A DNA stretch of 64,000 nucleotides, from contig NW_019173942.1 of the NCBI RefSeq assembly GCF_001642475.1, forward strand, positions 310,001 through 374,000, written 5' to 3'. Under the pieces are notes generated by a model that searched no databases, was not told the DNA's origin, and saw only the letters and a program-made list of their open reading frames with translations. This document shows, in pieces, positions 57,311-64,000 of this stretch. The DNA is from Fonsecaea monophora. Its lineage: Eukaryota; Ascomycota; Eurotiomycetes; Chaetothyriales; Herpotrichiellaceae. Made by a program: the position numbers and the translations under genes. How positions within the stretch are numbered: the stretch's first letter is position 1; every line of letters begins with the position of its first letter.

Positions 57311-59641
57311 ATGAGCTTTACAGCAAGACGAGTTTCGACCCTCAGGTCGGCCCTGCACGCGAGCCAAGATGGTCGCCGCTTCTCCATCCATCCTGAAGAT
57401 GAAAACGTCTCTGCTCCGCACCGAACCCTCCGGGACCACCCAAGTCACAAGCCACATGCCGCGCTTGACAGCTCAAGAGCTTCGACTGGTGTCATATGGT
57501 GAGTGACCGCGATCCTCTTTCTCCACAAGTTAATGTCTGACGTCGAGAAAGGACCACTGAGCAAGCAGCGCGCCATGGCTTTCTCGAAGAACCGCAGAAG
57601 TGGGCCAATCTAGGTCAAGGTGCGCCTGAAGTCGACGATGATATTGTGAGTGCCATTCAACATCTTGTCGGCCATCCCTATCAGCAACGACAATGAATTA
57701 GGCTTGCTCAGGTACTGATATGACATGACCGCAGGACGGCTGTTTTCCTCGCCCAACTTCGATCCCATTGACCAACCATGGACGAGAATATGGGCCAACG
57801 GCTGGCATCAAGCCTCTTCGAGCCGCCGTTGCAAAGTTATATAGTACGTTCCCCCTCCAGGCCTCGTCAGTTCAAGGCTATGATGCGCAGACACCTTCTC
57901 TCAATCAATTCTGCACTGATGCTAATCTGAGGGTACGCGAAGATGACAACTACCGCCAGGGCAAAGAGAGCCAGTACTCGTGGGAGAATGTGTGCATTGT
58001 ACCAGGAGGAAGAGCAGGTTTGATCAGAATCGCTGCTGTATTGGGCAATGCGTATCTCGGCTTTTTTATTCCCGATTATACGGCCTACAACGAGGTAACG
58101 ATGTCGGAATGAAGTCGAATCCATGCAGCACGAGTTAACGGTCCTTCACAGATGTTGTCGCTATTTCGCAACTTTGTTGCTATACCCACGCCTCTCTCTG
58201 CTGCTGACGGGTACCATATGTAAGTCTGCGGGAAACAGGAGTCCATATCTTACAGGAGTCATCTGAATCTAACAATGACCTAGCCATGCCGACAAAATCG
58301 CCGACGAGCTGGCGCGCGGTACCAGTGTCATCTTAACCTCAAATCCTCGTAACCCAACTGGCCATGCTTTGGTTCCTGAAGAGCTCGCCCTGATCCAAGA
58401 TATTTGCCGGGACAGAGCAACATTGATCTTTGATGAGTTTTACGCTGGTTACAGGTAATGATGGCTTGAATCCCGCGCTTGCATTGAGAATGCATTGCTC
58501 CTTGAAATTCGGTCTTTTCCGAAAATGAATCTTTCTCGCTGACGGACATCAGATACGACTCCAACTGCGATGGGAGCACCATCTCTGCTGCGTCTAATGT
58601 TGTAAGTACCACCTTTGACATAAGGTCGATGTTGATGACAAGAAATTTATTCACAAGTGGTTGACAGATTGACGTTGATCGGGACGACGTGATCTTAATT
58701 GACGGTCTCACAAAACGCTTCAGACTCCCGTAAGTCTCCCGAGAACCTGTACTAGGCTTGAAGGCTACAATGCTCTACCATTCCCAAAACCACCTTCGAG
58801 TGCTAATGTCAAAATCAGAGGCTGGCGCGTCGCTTGGATTGTTGGTCCGAAGGAATTCATCAAGGCGCTCGGCTCAAGTGGAAGCTATCTCGATGTTGGC
58901 TGCAATGTACCATTTCAAGAGGCTGCCGTTCCGATGCTCGACCCTCGTGAGTTTACCTGATCTGATGACCGAAACGAAAATATAGGCTTAGCCTTTCGTC
59001 ATGAACGTGTTCTACGACATCACTAACATGTATGTACCAAAAGCGAAAGTCAAGGCTGAAATGAAAGCCCTTCAAAGTCACTTCAAGATGAAGCGAGACT
59101 ACGTCCTGAAGAGACTCGAAGAGATCGGATTCAGATGGGGCGACCAGAACATTCCGCAGTCGACCTTTTACATATGGTTGGATTTGGCGTCGCTGGAACC
59201 TCCCTTGCCAAAGAACAGCCCGCTTGACATCTCTAACGGACTGTCATTCTTTGATGCACTGGTATGATCCCTGCTTGCTTGGACACTGTTTCCCGTCTTG
59301 CAAAACCATTGCTGTAATATCTGTCCTAGTTCTTACTGGCTAACGGATGACGGCAGCTCCAAGAGCGAACCATCGTAGTCCCGGGAATCTTCTTCGACCT
59401 CAACCCAGCCAAGCGGCGCGATCTCTTCGATAGTCCTTGCCATCACTTCGTTCGTATTAGCTATGGTCCCAAGATGGAACAGCTGAAGATGGGAATGGAC
59501 GGAATTGAGAGAGTGGTCAAGCGTGCGAGAGGAGAGTTCGGAGAATTTGACACCGCTATTCACGATGAGCCTGAGAGCAAGAGCCCTGGCAGCCCGATTC
59601 AGTTCTGGAAGGGTCAGGGTCAGGGCGAACGCTTTCAATGA
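57311..59641 (+). CDS. Class I/II PLP aminotransferase with ten introns
   Basis: Fold-type I PLP enzyme related to aspartate aminotransferases and ACC synthases. Exons: 57311-57498, 57552-57645, 57735-57843, 57943-58094, 58152-58219, 58284-58454, 58553-58601, 58668-58729, 58819-58946, 59044-59261, 59357-59641 (1524 nt, 507 residues, in frame throughout). Markers: NHGREYGPTAGIKPLRAAVA, NVCIVPGGRAGL, ILTSNPRNPTGHALVPEE, TLIFDEFYAGYRYDS, LIDGLTKRFRLPGWRVAW (Schiff-base Lys ~293), NVPFQEAAVPMLDP, STFYIWLDLASL, VVPGIFFDLNP and HHFVRISYGP. Three acceptors appear to be AAG rather than CAG/TAG (57551, 57942, 59043), so those boundaries are the least certain; the last was chosen because it joins MLDP to PKVKAEMKALQSHF, as family proteins read. 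Substrate not predictable. Confidence 0.85.
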
Positions 59642-59984
59642 CTGAGTTGATGAGATAAGAGATCGCAAAATGGGTTTTTAGGTGTGGTACATTTAGAGGT
59701 ACAGCGAGGAATCAGATGTGCCATGGTCTCTCCAACGCCCTTGTCCTGACTAAATTCTGGCATAACATTTATGGTTGATCGACGAGATGAAAAAAAAAAG
59801 CAGCTTGCTCCAACAAATCATTAGTTCTCATTTTTCTCCCATTTTCCGTCATAACCTGGCAAGGCCTCCGGCGTCGGGCAATTCGGGGAGCTTTGGTAGT
59901 TTCGGTAACTTTGGTAGTTTGGGGACTTTCGGTAACAACTTGGGAAGCTTGGGTTTGGGCAGCTTGACTTTTGGCAGCGATAAA
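59642..59984. other. Spacer with 9-nt repeat downstream of two converging genes
   Basis: 343 nt between the aminotransferase stop (59641) and the stop of the minus-strand paralog gene (59985). Positions 59880-59980 contain degenerate 9-nt units (TTTGGTAGT/TTCGGTAAC type), and both strands are open through them. See the findings for the Lys-Leu-Pro repeat frame on the minus strand. Confidence 0.6.
59880..59980. repeat. Degenerate 9-nt minisatellite (GGTAGTTTC-like)
   Basis: About ten units of the pattern GGNAGYTTN. Read on the plus strand it gives Gly-Ser-Phe-Gly repeats; on the minus strand in one frame it gives Lys-Leu-Pro-Lys repeats. Confidence 0.8.
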
Positions 59985-60833
59985 TCAAGCCCTGACGATC
60001 AATTCCTTCGTTAGCCTTTAGGACCAAATTGTCCATACAATCGGGGTTTGGGGGATCAAACTCACAGTAGTGCCAATGTCAGGTCACCGTGGATGCTGGC
60101 CTTGAGCTCAATTTCAATGTCGAGGTTCAATTCCAATCGGAGCTTCAAGCCACTATACTTCCGCGTTAGTCCTGTGGACATGTTTTCACCCGTAACATGG
60201 TGTTTTGAGATACGTACTCTTGGTCCATAGGATCTTTCCCGCTGCTATCCTTTGCATCGATGGGTCGTGCAGTTTCTAGGGGCTGAGACGGTGGAGGACC
60301 TCGCCATGGGATTTCCCCACGGATCATGCGTGCGTATGTTACTGGGCCCGCCATGGATTGCGAAGGCGGCTTGATCCGTTCGAACGGTTGGAACTCTGTG
60401 ATATCCCGCTGCCAATGTTGTGAGCCTTAAGAACACAAACTCGTTTGGAAAGATGCCCTGGGCCTCAGCAGGTACTTACAGGATCGGGGTTTTGCAGCCA
60501 CTGCGGATTTTGCTGCTGTTCACTTGGGTGAGCTTGTGTCGGCTGTGCCCGTCTTGCGACTTGCTGCTGCTGCTGCTGGGGTTCTGGCCCTTCGTCGATT
60601 GACGCCATGGATTTTGCAGAAGCATTTCCCGCCTGAGCTCGGGATTGGGCTTGCCTCTGTCGTTGATTCTGTCGTCTCCGTCGTCGGGACTGAGATCTGG
60701 AGCGTGATTCGTAACCCTGGTCGTCCGCGCTCGTCGTCGACTGATCAGAGTTGCTGCGTTCTAGCCCCGGCCGACTCGGCTTCTTTCCCCCAGGCGTATT
60801 CTCTGGTGTAGGTGTTTGCTGTGGCTCCGACAT
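59985..60833 (-). CDS. Uncharacterised protein A, with C-terminal LNLDIE/HGDLTL motif
   Basis: Exons 60480-60833 (ATG at 60833, MSEPQQTPTPEN), 60218-60408, 60066-60152 and 59985-59991; introns 60409-60479, 60153-60217 and 59992-60065; 212 residues. Residues 1-118 are disordered, with an Arg/Gln/Ser-rich patch (SRSRSQSRRRRRQNQRQR) and a six-Gln run. Exon 2 encodes RDITEFQPFERIKPPSQS and TYARMIRGEIPWRGPPPSQP. Exon 3 encodes the motif LELNLDIEIELKASIHGDLT, with alternating Leu as in an amphipathic strand. The last coding exon is 7 nt (G GCT TGA). The donor after exon 2 is read as GTACGT and the acceptor as TAG, the combination that restores the motif frame. A homologous C terminus, intron phase and 7-nt last exon occur in the divergent gene at 62174. 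I do not know a function. Confidence 0.75.
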
Positions 60834-62173
60834 AGTGACCGCAAGGAGATGGAAGAGGGAGACAAGTCACGGAAAGGAAAGGAGGGACTTTTAGCAGATA
60901 TGGAAAGAGGAAAGGGTGGGTGTTCAAGAGGGAGAGATTGAGATTAGAGCCAGAAGGAAACTGGTACGGTGAGCAGGGTTGGTGTTGAAACGAGGGAGAA
61001 CGAGGTCGGAAAAAGGCATTCGGGGAAGGAGGCTGCAACAACGACATCATCGTGACCAGGGTCTGATTTTCCCCAGACCGGTTCTGGGTCGACCTACCTC
61101 AGAGCTTGCGTTTCCGTGCTTGAAGCAGCGGGATTGCGTGCACCATGATCGAAGATGCAGACGTCCCAAATGAAGATCGATCTGTACTCTTGACCAAGAT
61201 TTTGGGCAGAAGATGCGCATTGATCAGGCCCAGCTAGGAATTCGATACTTGGAAGAATCCCGGTTAGCGGGTCCAATGACATGTGGCGCCAGCACGTATC
61301 ATTGGTCGCAGACAAGCCAAGGCGTAACGTGGTGGCGGGGCCGACCTGTGGCGCTGGTGTGGCGCCCCACCATCTCCACGATGCCCGCTGCAGGATGACG
61401 CAAAGGCTGTTCGACTCGTTCAATCCGTCTCCCTCGATCAGCAACCAACACCTTTCCCCTCTCCAGCAATGACAAAAGTATGAAGTAGTAGCCTTGTTAT
61501 TGCACAAACTTCACAACTCCTGGGAGGCAAAGATTGGCCCGTTATGGCTGAGGGCAGAACCACTAACGGCCCGAAAGGCATCTGACAAGCCTTGCTCTGC
61601 CACTACAACCACGAACATGCTCCGGTCTGTAAAGAGATCATCTCCATGCACAGTGTGACATCAATGTCGTCGATTGAGGATAGGTCTGTAGTCAACGCGG
61701 TCCGTGCGTTTCCTCATTTGTATTTACGCCTCTCTCAAGTATCCTGCCATGATCCCTGCCCACAACAGCCACAGTGCTGGCACCGTGATCCTTCTTTGCA
61801 ATTATTGGCCAGCCAACTTGCGGCCACCTGGCGGCCCTGGCCTTTTGCACATGCCAAACCCTGTTCCCCAAGCCCCCTTTGCTGACTCTGTCGCCGATCT
61901 GTGGCGTTACACACACCCCCTCCCTCAAAAGCAGCAACGTTCGACGTCATGAGCGTGCGTGTAGAGGCACACGCGATGTAGGTCACTACTCAAGTCGTCT
62001 ACGTCCTGACGTCTTGTGTGGGGTTGAAACTACAATTGACAGCGGTGTGGTCAACCTTGATTCTCTCCCCCGGACAATAGTCCTGGTCGTCATACGTCGA
62101 GGCCCTCTTTTTGTCCCTGTCCTTCTCTTCATCATCATCCTTCCTTGCACATCTTCCTTCTCAATTTCCCACC
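60834..62173. promoter_or_regulatory. Divergent region between the paralog pair A and B
   Basis: 1.34 kb between the two start codons. No supportable gene. It should contain both promoters; pyrimidine-rich sequence lies just before the plus-strand start (62100-62173). Confidence 0.5.
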
Positions 62174-62954
62174 ATGTCGTCCGAACAAGAGACGAAGAGC
62201 ACTGAAGAAACCCAAATTGGCGGAAACCTCGACGCTGCTGGCTCTGCCTCAGGAGCTGCAAACATCGGAGCAAACGCTTCCTCCAAGAAGTCTGAAGAGA
62301 GACGAAAGCCCAAAAAGCTAGGCCAGAAAGGTCAAGCCAACGGTGAAAAAGCAGACGGCGAAGGCGACGCAGACGGACCAGAAGAATCTCCAACACCACA
62401 ACCAAAGATGGATCCGCAGACATCAGCATCAGCATCTGCCCGCTCCGGTTCTCGACGAGGGAGCCGGGGTCGCGGTCGAGACTCGAGCGAACCCCCCAGT
62501 GAGGTTGACAGCGCATATCGAAGCGACGTCTCCCAGAAAGGCGGACGACGGAACCGAAACCGGAATAGAGGCAAGGCCCAGGCCCAAACACAGCAGCAAG
62601 GGAAGGGCGGCCTTCTCGGCGGAGGCGGCGGGCCCCTTGATGCAGTTGATGAGGTCGGCGACACGGTGAATGGCGTCGTTGACGGCGCCGGAAACCTCGT
62701 GAACGACACTGTCGGCAAAACCTTGAGCAAGCCCCACGAAGCTCTTGGAGGACTGCTGCACAGCAAAGGCGGCAAGGAAGGGGAGGGAGAAGAAGGTGAC
62801 GGCGAGACCAACGAACAATTGAGATTAAGACTCGATCTTAACCTAGACATTGAAGTCCAACTGAAGGCCAAAATTCATGGCGATTTGACCCTTGGCTTAT
62901 TGTCAGTCAATCATCCATTCCACTGCGCGAATGCTAACGTCTCACAGGAACTAG
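62174..62954 (+). CDS. Uncharacterised protein B, paralog of protein A
   Basis: Exons 62174-62901 and 62948-62954, intron 62902-62947 (46 nt, GTCAGT donor, GCTAAC branch site, CAG acceptor); 244 residues. The N-terminal ~150 residues are polar and disordered, with Lys/Arg and Ser/Arg patches (SARSGSRRGSRGRGRDSSE; GGRRNRNRNRGKAQAQ). Then comes a Gly run and a segment of repeated amphipathic units (VDEVGDTVNGVVDGAGNLV, NDTVGKTLSKPHEALGGLL). The C terminus is LRLDLNLDIEVQLKAKIHGD followed by LTLGLLN and a stop. Over the 28-residue core 22 residues match protein A. Not removing the intron would give a longer frame to 63091 with no conserved features, so the spliced model is preferred. No signal peptide or membrane helix. 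Function unknown. Confidence 0.8.
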
Positions 62955-63394
62955 TGCATGACCTCGATTCGACACCACCCCCTACGGCCCCTTCAAATTA
63001 CCTCTACAAGCACAGCCATTGCAACGAATTAGCACAACAGTTGGGGAAGCTCGAGCAGGGGCATTGGTCATGTGTTGTTGTGTTTGGTTAGCTTCATTGT
63101 CAGATCGTATCACGGCGTCCCAATTTTTTTGACTTGTCCTGGATGACGGCGAGATAGGGTGTCTGTGTATGTAATAAAAAGAATGACGACCCAATTATGT
63201 AGAGATTGTTCTGATTGTATCTACACCTGGTGATGTCGAAAACCCGTGTATGCGTAGATATCCATCAGCCGTTTCCTGAATGATATGGCGCGGAGCGAGC
63301 AGCCCCTTGCCAAGCCTCTCCATTGTCCTTCTCACCCTCACAATCCCGCGTGATTGTCGTTCGCATCACATATTCAAAGACGAAGCTGTTCGAA
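62955..63394. other. Spacer upstream of MSS1
   Basis: 440 nt between tandem plus-strand genes. No gene seen. Confidence 0.5.
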
Positions 63395-64000
63395 TGCTAT
63401 ATCGCATAGGATTCCGAAGCTTGAGTAGAAACTACCTTTTCTCCTCCGTCTTCCGAAGATGTCTCGCTCAGCCACGTGGGTTGAACGCCCTGCGCTGGAG
63501 TTCATCTCAGCCGCTCCAACGCGGCCGGTCGTCCTCTGCGCCAGTCCCTGATTTAGAAGAATGGTCTACGCGAGCAAGCCAGCATACGACCTCCGATACA
63601 ATATATGCACTATCTACTGCCTCAGGCCGAGCTGCTATAGCCGTTATCCGCATCTCCGGCCCGGCATGTTTGCAGATTTATCAACAGCTCTGCCCGAATC
63701 GCGGACTCCCTAGACCTCGCACCGCGGCGTTACGAAAGCTCTACGATCCCGAAACCGCACGATCCTCAGATCCCCGAGTCCTTGATACTGGCTCATTGGT
63801 CCTTTACTTCCCTGCGCCCAACACGGTGACCGGCGAGGATGTACTGGAGTTCCACGTCCACGGTGGCCCTGCCATTGTTCGCTCGGTGTTGGCCGCCATA
63901 GCGAGATGTGGGCACTTGATGCACGGAAGAGAAGGAACAGTGAGACATGCCGAACCTGGCGAGTTCACAAAATGGGCATTCTACAATGGAAGATTGGATC
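63395..64000 (+). CDS. MSS1: Mitochondrial tRNA-modification GTPase Mss1/MnmE (N-terminal part, continues beyond window)
   Basis: Homolog of bacterial MnmE and human GTPBP3, which with Mto1 modifies the wobble uridine of mitochondrial tRNAs. From the ATG at 63395 the frame is open to the window edge, 202 codons. The first ~60 residues are Arg/Ser-rich and form a mitochondrial presequence (MLYRIGFRSLSRNYLFSSVF). The tetrahydrofolate-binding N-terminal domain begins with SDTIYALSTASGRAAIAVIR and ISGPAC, continues with LVLYFPAPNTVTGEDVLEFH and VHGGPAIVRSVLAAI, and reaches HAEPGEFTKWAFYNGRLD at the edge. These are the characteristic MnmE blocks. The GTPase domain lies outside the window, so completeness cannot be judged. 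Confidence 0.95.

Noticed and set aside
54961..59641. Secondary-metabolite cluster around the aminotransferases
   Set aside because: No polyketide synthase, NRPS, terpene synthase, P450 or pathway regulator within reach in the window.
59775..60014. Plus-strand Gly-Ser-Phe-Gly repeat frame
   Set aside because: Translation of a 9-nt minisatellite, no start context or domain; kept only as a repeat.
62902..63091. Read-through extension of protein B to 326 residues
   Set aside because: The extension lacks conserved sequence, and the stretch has a consensus donor, branch site and acceptor; the spliced end matches the paralog.

Overview
The window is nuclear DNA of a filamentous ascomycete (Pezizomycotina). 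Introns are short (46-102 nt) with GTRNGT-type donors and CTAAC/CTAAT branch sites, genes lie on both strands with 0.2-2.8 kb spacers, and the gene set is typical of this group: Rpd3 with a long acidic tail, Pbs2 with its usual kinase-domain insert, Cdc24, a Trk-type K+ transporter, Tim50, a 2EXR-type protein and a TauD-family oxygenase. An Eurotiomycete (perhaps a Chaetothyriales black yeast) would fit, but that is only an impression. I saw no CRISPR array, rRNA, tRNA, virus or intact transposon.

Layout. 1-930: 3' end of a Pro/Gln-rich protein. 2.7-5.7 kb: transportin/Kap104. 6.4-9.4 kb: a SAC plus hSac2 phosphoinositide phosphatase whose reading frame is broken by one missing base. 9.8-11.9 kb: the HOG-pathway MAPKK Pbs2. 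13.7-15.5 kb: a PIN-like (Mem_trans) carrier. 16.5-17.7 kb: an MDR oxidoreductase. 18.1-22.0 kb: histone deacetylase Rpd3, head to head with proteasome deubiquitinase Rpn11. 22.2-23.0 kb: a 2EXR-like protein. 23.7-25.5 kb: Tim50. 27.0-30.7 kb: a 1225-residue F-box protein ending in a farnesylation-type CaaX box. 31.9-32.8 kb: a GC-rich D-2-hydroxyacid dehydrogenase. 33.6-36.1 kb: a Trk K+ transporter. 36.7-37.4 kb: a DUF2470 membrane protein. 38.0-39.4 kb: a TauD-like dioxygenase. 39.9-41.9 kb: a Mup1-like amino-acid permease. 43.0-45.9 kb: Cdc24. 48.7-49.8 kb: an alpha/beta hydrolase. 50.0-51.7 kb: Utp11 and Cmc1, divergent. 52.2-52.6 kb: a small membrane protein. 53.2-54.5 kb: a decayed tandem-repeat tract without genes. 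55.0-59.6 kb: two divergent PLP aminotransferases, one with ten introns. 60.0-63.0 kb: two divergent paralogs of an uncharacterised family. 63.4-64.0 kb: the 5' part of the mitochondrial MnmE/Mss1 GTPase.

Most genes are conserved housekeeping or signalling functions: nuclear import, HOG stress signalling, chromatin, proteasome, mitochondrial import and tRNA modification, rRNA processing, polarity, K+ and amino-acid uptake. The least explained parts are the head-to-head paralog pair at 60-63 kb (same C-terminal motif, same phase-2 intron, same 7-nt last coding exon), the prenylatable F-box protein, the repeat tract at 53-54.5 kb, and the frame break in the SAC phosphatase. Splice sites were placed by eye from homology and consensus. 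Every multi-exon model, with one base restored in the SAC gene, gives a length divisible by three.
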